Positions 31,813 to 41,164 of a stretch of DNA of 64,000 nucleotides are shown here, piece by piece. Numbering within the stretch: the first letter of the stretch is position 1; every line of letters starts with the position of its first letter. The notes beneath the pieces were generated by a model. It did no database searches, had not been told where the DNA came from, and saw nothing but the letters and a program-made list of their open reading frames with translations. The DNA is from Streptomyces sp. 840.1. Lineage in GTDB: Bacteria > Actinomycetota > Actinomycetes > Streptomycetales > Streptomycetaceae. Both the position numbers and the translations under genes were made by a program. The DNA is taken from positions 4,655,001 through 4,719,000 of the forward strand of contig NZ_RJUU01000001.1 of assembly GCF_003751445.1 (NCBI RefSeq), written 5' to 3'.

Positions 31813-34327
31813 GCCGGGCCTTCGTGAACCGGGTCGCCTCCACCGTCGCCGGGTCCTCGGGCCACGGATGCTTCGGGTACCGGCCACGCAGCTCCGCGCG
31901 CACCGCCCGGTAGCCCTCCCGCCAGAACGAGGCCAGGTCGGCCGTCACCGCGGCCGGGCGCCCGGCCGGGGAGAGCAGGTGCACCAGGACCGGCACCCCG
32001 GCCACCCGAGGGGTCTCCTGGAGCCCGAACAGCTCCTGGAGCTTCACCGCCAGCACCGGCTGCGCCCCGCCGTACTCCACCCTGATCCGCGAACCGCTCG
32101 GCACCTCGATCCGCTCCGGCGCCAGCTCGTCCAGCCGGGCCGCCTCGCCGGTCGCCCACGGCAACAGCCTGCGCAGCGCCTGCCCGGCGTCGATCCCGGC
32201 CAGCGCCGAGCGGCGCCGGGCCCGCGACAGCTCGGGCTCCAGCCACTCCTGGGTACGGTCCAGCAGCGCCTCGTCCGACACGTCCGGCCAGGGCTCGCCC
32301 AGCTCCCGGTGCAGGAAGGCCAGCCGCTCCCGCAGCGCTCCGGTGTCCCGGGTCCAGCGCAGCAGGCCGAGCCCCTCCCGCCGCAGCCCCTCCACCAGGG
32401 CCTCGCGGACCAGGGCGGGATCGGGCTGCTTCAGCGGGCGCGCCGACAGCTCGACGGCGCCGAGGCGTTCCACCCGGCGGGCCACCACGTCGTGGCCGTC
32501 CCAGCGGACCTCCTCGCCCGCGAACCGCAGGTGCCCGGCGGCCAGGCGTGCCGTGTCCTCGTCGATGACGGCGGCGAGCCGGACCCGCGCCGACGCGGCG
32601 TGCGCCGGACGGTCGGCGACCGCGACGGCCAGCCAGGCGGCGCTGCGCAGCCGTGAGCCGTCCCGCAGCTCCGCGCCCGTGCCGGACACCATCAGGAACG
32701 CCCCCTCGCCGCGGGCCCGCGCCACCCGCTCCGGGAACGCGAGGGCCGCCACCAGGCCGACGGCGGCATCGTCCGGCCCCGGCCCGCCGCCGGCACCGTC
32801 CTCCCCGCCCTTCGCGTCCTTCGCGTCCTTCAGCGAGGACGACAGCCGCCGTACCTCCTGGCGCCAGCGGGCCGCGTAGGCGTCCTTGCCCTGGCGCGCG
32901 GTGCGCAACGCGGCCGCCAGGTCGTCCCCGTACTCCCGGGGAGGCTCCTCGCTCAGCAGCGCCACCACCTCGGCGGCCCGGCGCCCGCCGACCTCGGCCG
33001 CCCCGTCCAGCAGCGCCCTGGCCAGCCGTGGATGCAGCCCCAGCCGGGACATCCGGACGCCGCGCGCGGTCACCCGGCCGTCGGCGGCGACCGCGCCGAT
33101 CGCCGTCAGCACTTCGTGGGCCGCGCCCATCGCACCGGCCGGCGGTGCGTCGAGCAGGGCGAGTCCCGTCGCGTCCGGATCGCCCCAGCAGGCCGCCTGG
33201 AGTGCGAACGCGGCGAGGTCGGCCACCTTGATCTCGGGGGAGGGGAAGCGGGCGAGCCGCCCGTCCTCCGCCTGTTCCCAGCAGCGGTACACCGCCCCGG
33301 GGGCCTCGCGGCCGGCCCGGCCCGCCCGCTGCCGGCCCGCCGCCTGCGAGGCCCGCACCGTCGTCAGGGCGCTCAGGCCCCGGGCGTGATCGGTGCGCGG
33401 CTCCCTGGCCAGCCCCGAGTCGACGACGGTCCGCACCCCGGGCACGGTCAGCGACGACTCCGCCACCGAGGTCGCGAGCACCACCCGGCGCCCCTCGGAC
33501 GAACCGGCCAGCACCGCGTCCTGCACCGCCGCCGGCGCCCGCCCGTGCACCTGGAGCACCTCGGCCGCGACGCCGGACAGCTGCCCCGCCACCCGGCCGA
33601 TCTCGCCCACCCCGGGCAGGAAACACAGCACATCGCCGTCCCGCTCGGCCAGCGCCCGCCGCACCACCGAGGCGACATGGCTCAGCAGCGCCGGGTCCAC
33701 GCGCATCCCGTGCGGCGGCCGCACCGGCCTCGCCGGCGGCGCCCACACCACCTCCACCGGATGGGACACCCCCTGTGCCTCGACCACCGGGGCGTCCCCG
33801 AGCAGCCGGGCCCAGCCCTGCGCGTCCGTCGTCGCGGACGCGGCGACCAGCCGCAGATCGGGCCGGATCGCCTCCCGTACGTCCAGGAGGAACGCGGCCA
33901 CGGTGTCGGCGTCCAGATGGCGTTCGTGGCACTCGTCGATGATCACCACGTCGATGCCGGACAGCTCCTGGTCGCGCTGGAGCCGCTGGAGCAGCACCCC
34001 GGTGGTGACCACCTCCACCACGGTGCGCGGGCCCGTCACCCGCTCCCCGCGCACGGTGAACCCGACCTGCTCGCCGGGCCGCTCACCGAGCAGCCAGGCC
34101 ATCCGCCGTGCCGCCGCACGGGCCGCGATCCGCCGGGGTTCGGCCACCACGACCCGGCGCACCGGCCCGTCGCCGGTCAGCCCGGCCAGGACCAGCGGGA
34201 CGAGAGTGGTCTTGCCGGTGCCGGGGGGTGCGCACAGCACGGCCGTGCCCCGGTCGTCGAGGGCCCGCCGCAGCGCGGGCACGGCGGTGCGGACGGGCAG
34301 CTGGTCCAGGGCGTCGGTGCGGATCAC
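31799..34327 (-). CDS. hrpB: ATP-dependent DEAH-box helicase HrpB
   Basis: The product is 842 residues, full length. Helicase motifs: Walker A PGTGKTTLVPL, motif Ia VVAEPRRIAARAAARRMA, DECH box IIDECHERHLDADTV, motif III ASATTDA, the C-terminal helicase motifs VLATSVAESSLTVPGVRTVVDSG and QRAGRAGREAPG, and the HrpB-specific C-terminal domain. It is an RNA-dependent ATPase of uncertain role in bacteria. The 3' end overlaps the DUF3068 gene tail to tail. Confidence 0.93.
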   Translation of the reverse strand: MIRTDALDQLPVRTAVPALRRALDDRGTAVLCAPPGTGKTTLVPLVLAGLTGDGPVRRVVVAEPRRIAARAAARRMAWLLGERPGEQVGFTVRGERVTGPRTVVEVVTTGVLLQRLQRDQELSGIDVVIIDECHERHLDADTVAAFLLDVREAIRPDLRLVAASATTDAQGWARLLGDAPVVEAQGVSHPVEVVWAPPARPVRPPHGMRVDPALLSHVASVVRRALAERDGDVLCFLPGVGEIGRVAGQLSGVAAEVLQVHGRAPAAVQDAVLAGSSEGRRVVLATSVAESSLTVPGVRTVVDSGLAREPRTDHARGLSALTTVRASQAAGRQRAGRAGREAPGAVYRCWEQAEDGRLARFPSPEIKVADLAAFALQAACWGDPDATGLALLDAPPAGAMGAAHEVLTAIGAVAADGRVTARGVRMSRLGLHPRLARALLDGAAEVGGRRAAEVVALLSEEPPREYGDDLAAALRTARQGKDAYAARWRQEVRRLSSSLKDAKDAKGGEDGAGGGPGPDDAAVGLVAALAFPERVARARGEGAFLMVSGTGAELRDGSRLRSAAWLAVAVADRPAHAASARVRLAAVIDEDTARLAAGHLRFAGEEVRWDGHDVVARRVERLGAVELSARPLKQPDPALVREALVEGLRREGLGLLRWTRDTGALRERLAFLHRELGEPWPDVSDEALLDRTQEWLEPELSRARRRSALAGIDAGQALRRLLPWATGEAARLDELAPERIEVPSGSRIRVEYGGAQPVLAVKLQELFGLQETPRVAGVPVLVHLLSPAGRPAAVTADLASFWREGYRAVRAELRGRYPKHPWPEDPATVEATRFTKARLKRE

Positions 34328-34376
34328 GTGCCCAGTCTCGTACGGCGTGGCGCCGCGCCCCGCACCGGCCGGTGGC

Positions 34377-35189
34377 TCAGTCGCGCTCGCAGACGAAGAT
34401 CGCGGTCCCGGGGATCAGGCTGCCGCGCAGCGGCGACCAGCCGCCCCACTCCTGGCTGTTCCAGGCCGGCCACTCCGGTTCGACCAGGTCGACCAGGCGG
34501 AAGCCGCCCGCCACCACGTCCCGCACCCGGTCACCGACGGTCCGGTGGTGCTCGACGTAGACGGCTTCGCCGCGCTCGTCCTGCTCGACATAGGGGGTGC
34601 GGTCGAAGTAGGAGGCGGCCACCGACAGGCCCTCGGGCCCCGGCTCGTCCGGGAACGCCCAGCGGACCGGATGCGTGACCGAGAAGACCCAGCGGCCGCC
34701 GGGCCGCAGCACTCGGTGAACCTCGCGGAACACCTGGACCGGGTCGGCGACGAACGGCACCGCCCCGTAGGCGGAGCAGGCCAGGTCGAAGCTGCCGTCG
34801 CGGAAGGGCAGCACCCCGGCGTCCGCCTCGACCAGGGGGACGCCGCCGCCGATCCGCAGCGCGTGCTGGAGCTGGCGGTGCGAGAGGTCCAGGGCGACCG
34901 GGCGGGCGCCCTGGGCGGCCAGCCAGCGGGAGCACTGGGCCGCGCCCGCCCCGATCTCCAGGATGTCCAGACCCGCCAGGTCGTCCAGGGGGCCGAGGAG
35001 CCCGGCCTCCATCTCGTCGAGACCCTCCGGGCCCCAGACGAACCTGTCGTCGCCGAGGAAGGTCCCGTGCTCTATCTGGTACTCGTCGGCGTTGCTGTTC
35101 CACCAGCCGCGGCTGGCCCTGCTGCTCTCGGCCTCGCCGGCGCTGCGGCGCGTCACCTCGGGTTCGGTCCGGTCGGTCTCTTGGCTCAT
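34377..35189 (-). CDS. Class I SAM-dependent methyltransferase
   Basis: The product is 270 residues. SAM-binding motif I is LDILEIGAGAAQCSRWLAA (about residue 75), the acidic end of strand 2 is PVALDLSHRQL, motif II is FDLACSAYGAVPF, and LRPGGRWVFSVTHP is typical of the UbiE/Methyltransf_11 group. An N-terminal SRGWWNSNADEYQ block is characteristic of an actinobacterial subgroup. Substrate unknown. It lies 49 bases upstream of hrpB on the same strand. Confidence 0.85.
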   Translation of the reverse strand: MSQETDRTEPEVTRRSAGEAESSRASRGWWNSNADEYQIEHGTFLGDDRFVWGPEGLDEMEAGLLGPLDDLAGLDILEIGAGAAQCSRWLAAQGARPVALDLSHRQLQHALRIGGGVPLVEADAGVLPFRDGSFDLACSAYGAVPFVADPVQVFREVHRVLRPGGRWVFSVTHPVRWAFPDEPGPEGLSVAASYFDRTPYVEQDERGEAVYVEHHRTVGDRVRDVVAGGFRLVDLVEPEWPAWNSQEWGGWSPLRGSLIPGTAIFVCERD

Positions 35190-35361
35190 CGTGCCCGTCG
35201 CTGTAGTTTGCCTTCACCCCGTCGTACGCGGTACGTACCAAGGGGAGATCTGGGTGGCGCCAACCCGTGTGTCCCGGCCACCATCGGGGCCGATGTGGCC
35301 TCGGTGAACACGAGTTGTGCCGGGTATGGGGCCTTCCGCCCCTGGTGTGCGCCTTCGCGCA
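35190..35361. other. Non-coding spacer between the methyltransferase and the rpsA promoter
   Basis: No gene seen. With the rpsA promoter and leader it makes up the 399-bp gap before rpsA. It should also carry the methyltransferase promoter on the minus strand, which I could not locate. Confidence 0.5.
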
Positions 35362-35390
35362 TTGACCCTGCCCTGCTGCCCCCGTATGCT
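35362..35390 (+). promoter_or_regulatory. rpsA promoter (housekeeping sigma type)
   Basis: TTGACC at 35362-35367, 17-bp spacer, TATGCT at 35385-35390. This is close to the HrdB consensus and would give an mRNA with a leader of about 190 nt. Confidence 0.8.
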
Positions 35391-35395
35391 ACAAG

Positions 35396-35588
35396 TTGCG
35401 CTGCGAGCCTGCGCGCCTCAGACCTAGCAGGCCGCGCTCGCATCTGTTGTATGTCCCCTCGGTTCACGAGGCGCCTCCCGCTCGCGGGATTCGGCGCTTC
35501 CCAGGCTGTCCGGCTTCTGCAGAGGCGATACGGGCTCACGGCGTAGCAGTAACTTCGACTCACTGTCCGTACCGGAGCCCTTTCCCAC
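35396..35588 (+). promoter_or_regulatory. Structured rpsA 5' leader
   Basis: The predicted untranslated leader holds a long imperfect hairpin at 35403-35441 (GCGAGC...GCTCGC outer pairs, AGGC/GCCT inner pairs) and a second GC-rich one around 35480-35496 (CCCGC/GCGGG). Ribosomal protein S1 is autoregulated through its leader in other bacteria; a similar role here is inferred. Confidence 0.45.
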
Positions 35589-37109
35589 ATGACGAGCAGC
35601 ACCGAGACCACCGCCACCACTCCGCAGGTTGCGGTCAACGACATCGGCGACGCGGACGCGTTCCTCGCGGCCATCGACGAGACGATCAAGTACTTCAACG
35701 ACGGCGACATCGTTGATGGTGTCATCGTCAAGGTTGACCGCGACGAGGTCCTCCTCGACATCGGTTACAAGACCGAAGGTGTCATCCCGAGCCGCGAGCT
35801 CTCGATCAAGCACGACGTCGACCCCAACGAGGTCGTCAAGGTCGGCGACGAGATCGAGGCCCTGGTTCTCCAGAAGGAGGACAAGGAAGGCCGCCTGATC
35901 CTCTCGAAGAAGCGCGCTCAGTACGAGCGTGCCTGGGGCACCATCGAGAAGATCAAGGAAGAAGACGGCATCGTCACCGGTACCGTCATCGAGGTCGTCA
36001 AGGGTGGTCTCATCCTCGACATCGGCCTCCGGGGCTTCCTGCCGGCGTCGCTCGTCGAGATGCGCCGCGTCCGCGACCTCCAGCCGTACGTGGGCAAGGA
36101 GCTCGAGGCCAAGATCATCGAGCTGGACAAGAACCGCAACAACGTGGTCCTGTCCCGCCGTGCCTGGCTCGAGCAGACCCAGTCCGAGGTTCGCCAGACG
36201 TTCCTCACGACCCTCCAGAAGGGTCAGGTCCGCTCCGGCGTCGTCTCCTCGATCGTCAACTTCGGTGCCTTCGTGGACCTGGGTGGCGTCGACGGTCTCG
36301 TGCACGTCTCCGAGCTGTCCTGGAAGCACATCGACCACCCCTCCGAGGTTGTCGAGGTCGGCCAGGAAGTCACCGTCGAGGTTCTCGACGTGGACATGGA
36401 CCGCGAGCGCGTCTCCCTGTCGCTCAAGGCGACGCAGGAAGACCCGTGGCAGCAGTTCGCCCGGACGCACCAGATCGGGCAGGTTGTTCCCGGTAAGGTC
36501 ACCAAGCTCGTTCCGTTCGGTGCGTTCGTGCGCGTCGACGAGGGCATCGAGGGCCTGGTCCACATCTCCGAGCTGGCCGAGCGCCACGTGGAGATCCCGG
36601 AGCAGGTCGTCCAGGTCAACGACGAGATCTTCGTCAAGGTCATCGACATCGACCTCGAGCGTCGTCGCATCAGCCTCTCGCTGAAGCAGGCCAACGAGTC
36701 CTTCGGTGGCGACCCGGCCTCGGTCGAGTTCGACCCGACGCTGTACGGCATGGCCGCGTCGTACGACGACCAGGGCAACTACATCTACCCCGAGGGCTTC
36801 GACCCCGAGACCAACGACTGGCTCGAGGGCTTCGAGTCTCAGCGCGAGGTCTGGGAGACCCAGTACGCCGAGGCGCAGACGCGCTTCGAGCAGCACCAGG
36901 CCCAGGTCATCAAGTCCCGCGAGGCCGACGAGGCCGCTGCTGCCGAGGGCGCTGCCGCCCCGGCCGGCGCGGCTCCGGCTGCCTCCGGCGGCAGCGGTGG
37001 CGGCGGCGGCGGTTCGTACTCCTCGGAGTCCGCGGACAACTCCGGCGCCCTGGCGTCGGACGAGGCCCTGGCTGCCCTGCGCGAGAAGCTGGCGGGCGGC
37101 CAGAGCTGA
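35589..37109 (+). CDS. rpsA: 30S ribosomal protein S1
   Basis: The product is 506 residues. Four S1 RNA-binding repeats are seen at about residues 35-105, 120-190, 205-277 and 292-363 (VDGVIVKVDRDEVLLDIGYKTEG, VTGTVIEVVKGGLILDIGLRGF, VRSGVVSSIVNFGAFVDLGG, VVPGKVTKLVPFGAFVRVDEG). The tail ends in an Ala/Gly/Ser-rich stretch. This four-repeat form is the usual actinobacterial version, shorter than the six-repeat enteric protein. It helps the ribosome bind mRNA. The GGAG site is 10 bases before the ATG. Confidence 0.97.
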   Translation: MTSSTETTATTPQVAVNDIGDADAFLAAIDETIKYFNDGDIVDGVIVKVDRDEVLLDIGYKTEGVIPSRELSIKHDVDPNEVVKVGDEIEALVLQKEDKEGRLILSKKRAQYERAWGTIEKIKEEDGIVTGTVIEVVKGGLILDIGLRGFLPASLVEMRRVRDLQPYVGKELEAKIIELDKNRNNVVLSRRAWLEQTQSEVRQTFLTTLQKGQVRSGVVSSIVNFGAFVDLGGVDGLVHVSELSWKHIDHPSEVVEVGQEVTVEVLDVDMDRERVSLSLKATQEDPWQQFARTHQIGQVVPGKVTKLVPFGAFVRVDEGIEGLVHISELAERHVEIPEQVVQVNDEIFVKVIDIDLERRRISLSLKQANESFGGDPASVEFDPTLYGMAASYDDQGNYIYPEGFDPETNDWLEGFESQREVWETQYAEAQTRFEQHQAQVIKSREADEAAAAEGAAAPAGAAPAASGGSGGGGGGSYSSESADNSGALASDEALAALREKLAGGQS

Positions 37110-37150
37110 CGCTCTGACCCTCCGGCCGGTCATCGGCTGCAGTAGATGAA

Positions 37151-37186
37151 AGTGAGGCCCGCTCCCCTCGGGGGGCGGGCCTCACT
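37151..37186. terminator. Terminator between rpsA and the beta-helix gene
   Basis: AGTGAGGCCCGC (37151-37162) pairs with 37175-37186, and CCCC/GGGG continue inside across one bulge. Placed between convergent genes. Confidence 0.8.
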
Positions 37187-37217
37187 CATGTCCGCGACGG
37201 GTTCGCGGAGAGCCGGT

Positions 37218-38180
37218 CTACGGGGTGACGGGAATGTTGGTGAGGCCCTTGCCGCCGGTCACGGTGTTGCTGCCGTAGACAGTGGTGGTACAACTCCCGC
37301 TGTTGTTGGTGACGTTGATTGCGAGCTGCTTGTCGCCCGTCGAGCCGGACAGGTCCGAGGTGTTGTTCCGGAAGACGGTCCCGCAGCCCCAGCCGCTCTG
37401 CTGGGTGTGCGTCTCGTAGCCGTTGTTGGTCGTACGGGAGCCGTGGTTGCCCTCGATCAGCACGTCATTGCCCTTCACGTCGACCCAGGAGTCGTCGTAG
37501 TTGGCGCCGGTCAGCCCGCTGCCGTCGAAGGTGTTGCCGGTGATCCGCGCACCCGTGGTGCCCTCCTTGATGTCGACGTTCTCGCCGCCGACGTCCGGAC
37601 CGATCGTGTTGTCCAGGATCTGGACCCGGTCGCTCCGGTCGGAGAGGTCGCCCGCCGTGCCCACGTAGACGCCCTCGCCCATGCCCCGGCCGTCGTGCCC
37701 GGTGTCGTAGATCCGTGAGTTCCTGATGACGCCGTCGCTGGAGGACTTGCGGAAGTGGACGCCCTCCATGTCCAGGTCGTGCACGGTCACCGAGTCGATG
37801 ACGACGCCCTTGGCGCCGTCGGTCACGATGCCCTTCTGACCGCCGGAGACCGTCACGCCCTTCACGGTCCAGTACGAGGCGCCGTTGAGGTGCAGCCCGT
37901 AGCCGCCGCCGGCCGTGAGGACCGCGCCGGCGGAGCCGGTCAGGGTGATCCGTGCGGAGGCGGTGCCGGGGACGGTCGCCTTGAAGTTTCCGGTGTACGT
38001 GCCGTCCGCGAGCCGGATCGTGTCGCCGGGGCCCGCCGCGGTGAGGGCCGACTTGAGCTGGGCCGCGGTGCCCACCTCGATGACCGTCGCGGCTCCGGCG
38101 GTGGCGGCCGAGGCGAGGATCAGGCCACCGGTGGCGAGAGCGGTGCAGAGCAGGGCGGGGAGCAGCGTGCGGGTGCGCAT
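37218..38180 (-). CDS. Secreted right-handed parallel beta-helix protein (pectate-lyase-like fold)
   Basis: The product is 320 residues. A signal peptide ends near residue 30 (ALATGGLILASAATAGA). The rest is a PbH1-type repeat protein: GDTIRLADGTYTGNF at the entry cap, then repeated GVTVSGGQKGI, SVTVHDLDMEGVHF, NSRIYDTGHDG, ILDNTIGP, ITGNTFDG and IEGNHGS coils. Such proteins are secreted polysaccharide lyases, epimerases or adhesins; no catalytic set can be assigned with certainty. It has its own promoter with an overlapping chitinase-type control element, suggesting regulation by amino-sugar availability. Confidence 0.85.
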   Translation of the reverse strand: MRTRTLLPALLCTALATGGLILASAATAGAATVIEVGTAAQLKSALTAAGPGDTIRLADGTYTGNFKATVPGTASARITLTGSAGAVLTAGGGYGLHLNGASYWTVKGVTVSGGQKGIVTDGAKGVVIDSVTVHDLDMEGVHFRKSSSDGVIRNSRIYDTGHDGRGMGEGVYVGTAGDLSDRSDRVQILDNTIGPDVGGENVDIKEGTTGARITGNTFDGSGLTGANYDDSWVDVKGNDVLIEGNHGSRTTNNGYETHTQQSGWGCGTVFRNNTSDLSGSTGDKQLAINVTNNSGSCTTTVYGSNTVTGGKGLTNIPVTP

Positions 38181-38256
38181 GGGGGTGCCTTCCCGTCAGG
38201 AGTTCAGGGTTCTCGTACATGAATGTGGGGCGAGTTTCTGAACGTGCTGCCCAGTG

Positions 38257-38285
38257 ACGGTAGGGACAGCGGGATGCCGTGTCAA
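38257..38285 (-). promoter_or_regulatory. Promoter of the beta-helix gene
   Basis: On the minus strand TTGACA (38280-38285), a 17-bp spacer and TACCGT (38257-38262) form a good housekeeping-type promoter, about 77 bases before the start codon. Confidence 0.7.
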
Positions 38286-38296
38286 GGTCTGGACCA
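38285..38296 (-). promoter_or_regulatory. DasR-type (dre) / chitinase-promoter element
   Basis: The minus strand reads TGGTCCAGACCT, the 12-bp element described as direct repeats in Streptomyces chitinase promoters and matching the GntR-family DasR site core (GGTC-N2-GACC). It abuts and overlaps by one base the -35 of the beta-helix promoter. DasR control by amino-sugar phosphates is inferred. Confidence 0.65.
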
Positions 38297-38420
38297 TTGC
38301 CGGACCGGTGGTGGGCGTGGTGAACAGAGAGAAACGTGCGGGATACACGAGTAACTGACGGCGCGTAACACGGCCTTGCCAGGATCCCGGCAACCCCAGG
38401 ATCCGGACAGGAGCCGCTCC

Positions 38421-40037
38421 ATGACCCAGACTTCGCACCACTCCTCGGTGACACCCGGCGACAGTCGCCGCACCTTTCTGCGCAACGTGGGGATCACCGG
38501 CGGTGCGGGCGCCATGTTCGCCACCATGGGGGCGCTCGGCCTCGCCCCCACGGCCCAGGCCGCGGGCCGTGAGCCCGCCTTCCGGGCCCCCAGCGAGGGG
38601 GACTTCTCGCTGACCGGCAGGGCCGCGGCCAAGGTGGTCGTCGTGGGCGGCGGCATCGCCGGCCTCGCCACCGCCTACGAGCTGGGCAAGGCGGGCTACG
38701 ACGTGACGGTCCTGGAGGCCCGCGGCCGCACGGGCGGCCGGAACTTCACCGTGCGCGGCGGGGATTCCACCACCGACATCCACGGCAGCCGGCAGACGGC
38801 CCGGTTCAGCGACGGCCAGTACATGAACTGCGGGCCCGGCCGGATCCCGCAGTGGATGGTCACCCTCGACTACTGCCGCGAACTCGGTGTACCCATCGAG
38901 ATGTTCACCAACGTGAACGCCAACGCCTATATCTACAACGAGAAAGCGGGCATGAAGGCCCCGGTGCGCTACCGCACCGCCAAGGCCGACGTGTACGGCT
39001 ATGTCGCCGAACTCCTCTCCAAGGCCACCGACAAGGGGGCGCTCGACCGGCAGATCACCGCCGACGACCAGGAGCGGCTCATGGAGTTCCTGAAGGACTT
39101 CGGCGATATCGGCGACACACTCGACTACACCGGAAGCCCCCGGCGCGGCTACCGGGTCGACCCCGCCGCCGCCGGGACCCCGGGCGAGCAGCTGGGGTCC
39201 GTGCCCTCCGCGTCGGAGGTCTTCGCCAGCGGTGTCGGGCGCTACTTCGCCTTCGAGTTCGAGTACGACCAGGCGATGCTGATGTTCCAGCCGGTCGGCG
39301 GCATGGACCGGATACCCACCGCGCTCACCCGGGCGATAGGGGAGCGCAGGATACGTACCGGCGCGGCCGTCACGAAGATCACCGACACCGCGCACGGCGT
39401 CACCGTCGCCTACACCCGGTCCGGGCGAACCCGCAGCATTCAGGCTGACTACTGCGTGGCCGCGCTGCCGCCCAACATCCTTGCCAAGACCGCCCACAAC
39501 CTGGGCCCGGCCGTGCAGAGCGCCCTGGAGGCCTGCAAGCCGTCATCGGCCGGAAAGATCGGCCTGGAGTACCGCAGCCGCTGGTGGGAGAGCGATCACC
39601 GGATCTACGGCGGCATCACCGAGACCGACATGGACCTGGCCCACATCTGGTACCCGTCCTACGGCCACCAGGGCAGGCGGGGCACCATCATCGGGTACTA
39701 CAACACCGGCGCCAACGCCGACGCGTACGCCGCCCTCACCCCGGCGGAGAGGGAGGCGCGGGCCGTCGCCCAGGGCGTGAAGATCCACGGCGACAAGTAC
39801 CGGAGCGAACTCGCCACGTCCTTCTCCCACCACTGGCGGCAGACCCCGTACCTGGAGGCCTCCTGGCACTCGCTGTCCGGGGGCCCCGACGCCCCGGTCT
39901 TCGCACCGCTCAACCGGGCCGCCGGACGGGTCTACTTCGCGGGCGACTACCTGAGCTACGCGGACGCCTGGCAGCACGGCGCGTTCACCTCGGCACGGAA
40001 GGCGGTCACCGCACTGCACGCGCGCGTACTTGGGTAA
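38421..40037 (+). CDS. Tat-exported flavin monoamine / L-amino acid oxidase
   Basis: The product is 538 residues. The Tat signal is SRRTFLRNVGITGG with a hydrophobic stretch to LAPTAQA. The FAD dinucleotide motif VVVVGGGIAGLATAYELGKAGYDVTVLEARGRTGGR follows at about residue 70, and the C-terminal FAD contact is VYFAGDYLSYADAWQHGA. The architecture is that of flavin amine oxidases and snake-venom-type L-amino acid oxidases, which release ammonia and hydrogen peroxide outside the cell. ACAGGAG lies 7 bases before the ATG at 38421. Divergent from the beta-helix gene. Confidence 0.88.
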   Translation: MTQTSHHSSVTPGDSRRTFLRNVGITGGAGAMFATMGALGLAPTAQAAGREPAFRAPSEGDFSLTGRAAAKVVVVGGGIAGLATAYELGKAGYDVTVLEARGRTGGRNFTVRGGDSTTDIHGSRQTARFSDGQYMNCGPGRIPQWMVTLDYCRELGVPIEMFTNVNANAYIYNEKAGMKAPVRYRTAKADVYGYVAELLSKATDKGALDRQITADDQERLMEFLKDFGDIGDTLDYTGSPRRGYRVDPAAAGTPGEQLGSVPSASEVFASGVGRYFAFEFEYDQAMLMFQPVGGMDRIPTALTRAIGERRIRTGAAVTKITDTAHGVTVAYTRSGRTRSIQADYCVAALPPNILAKTAHNLGPAVQSALEACKPSSAGKIGLEYRSRWWESDHRIYGGITETDMDLAHIWYPSYGHQGRRGTIIGYYNTGANADAYAALTPAEREARAVAQGVKIHGDKYRSELATSFSHHWRQTPYLEASWHSLSGGPDAPVFAPLNRAAGRVYFAGDYLSYADAWQHGAFTSARKAVTALHARVLG

Positions 40038-40049
40038 ACACCATGTGAA

Positions 40050-40077
40050 GGGGCACGGGAGGGAATGACCGTGCCCC
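40050..40077 (+). terminator. Terminator after the amine oxidase
   Basis: GGGGCACGG (40050-40058) pairs with CCGTGCCCC (40069-40077), 10-nt loop, 12 bases after the stop. Confidence 0.7.
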
Positions 40078-40119
40078 TCGGGGCGTTCTTCTTCAGGAAC
40101 ACAAGGAGGAGCGGTAACC

Positions 40120-41058
40120 GTGGCTGATCCGCAGAGTTTGTACGAGTGGGACCCGAAGGGCCTGGCCGTCGTCGACATGGCACTGGCCCAGGAGTCGGCC
40201 GGCCTGGTCATGCTCTACCACCTCGAGGGGTACATCGACGCGGGTGAGACCGGTGAGCAGATCGTCGACGGCCTGCTCGAATCGCTGCCGCACCAGGTGG
40301 TGGCCCGCTTCGACCACGACCGCCTCGTCGACTACCGCGCACGGCGTCCCCTGCTGACCTTCCGGCGCGACCGCTGGACGTCGTACGAGACCCCGACGCT
40401 GGACGTCCGGGTGGTCCAGGACGCGACCGGCGCACCGTTCCTGCTGCTGTCCGGGCCGGAGCCCGACGTGGAGTGGGAGAGGTTCGCCGCCGCCGTCGAG
40501 CAGATCGTCGAACGGCTCGGCGTGCGCCTCGCGGTCAACTTCCACGGCATCCCGATGGGCGTCCCGCACACCCGCCCGGTCGGCATCACCCCGCACGGCA
40601 ACCGCACCGACCTCATGCCCGGCCACCGCAGCCCGTTCGACGAGGCGCAGGTGCCCGGTTCCGCCGAGGCGCTCGTCGAGTACCGGCTGATGGAGGCCGG
40701 ACACGACGTGCTCGGCGTCGCCACCCACGTGCCGCACTACGTCGCCCGCTCCGCCTACCCCGATGCCGCGCTCACCGCGCTGGAGTCGATCACGGCCGCG
40801 ACCGGACTCGTCCTGCCGGCCATCGCGCACGCCCTGCGCACCGAGGCGCACCGCACCCAGACGGAGATCGACCGGCAGATCGGGCAGGGCGACGAGGAGC
40901 TCGTCTCGCTGGTCGAGGGCCTTGAGCACCAGTACGACGCGGTGGCGGGCTCCGAGACCCGGGGCAATCTGGTCGCCGAGCCGGTGGACCTGCCGTCCGC
41001 CGACGAGATCGGCCTCGAATTCGAACGGTTCCTGGCCGAACGGGAAGGCGACAGCTGA
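40120..41058 (+). CDS. PAC2-family (proteasome assembly chaperone-like) protein
   Basis: The product is 312 residues. PAC2 features: [49 protein letters not shown] near the N-terminus and [25 protein letters not shown] in the second half. Archaeal and eukaryotic relatives assist proteasome assembly; actinobacteria also have proteasomes, but the role of this protein is not proven. GTG start at 40120 with AAGGAGGA 9 bases upstream. Monocistronic. Confidence 0.88.
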   Translation: MADPQSLYEWDPKGLAVVDMALAQESAGLVMLYHLEGYIDAGETGEQIVDGLLESLPHQVVARFDHDRLVDYRARRPLLTFRRDRWTSYETPTLDVRVVQDATGAPFLLLSGPEPDVEWERFAAAVEQIVERLGVRLAVNFHGIPMGVPHTRPVGITPHGNRTDLMPGHRSPFDEAQVPGSAEALVEYRLMEAGHDVLGVATHVPHYVARSAYPDAALTALESITAATGLVLPAIAHALRTEAHRTQTEIDRQIGQGDEELVSLVEGLEHQYDAVAGSETRGNLVAEPVDLPSADEIGLEFERFLAEREGDS

Positions 41059-41164
41059 CCCCGGCCGGAGCGGCTGCCCCGCGTCCGCCCGCCGCTCCAC
41101 CGAGGCGACGCGGGGCGCCCGCTCCCGTCAAGGGGCGTTGCCGGACAGGCACTAGGCTGCCGGC

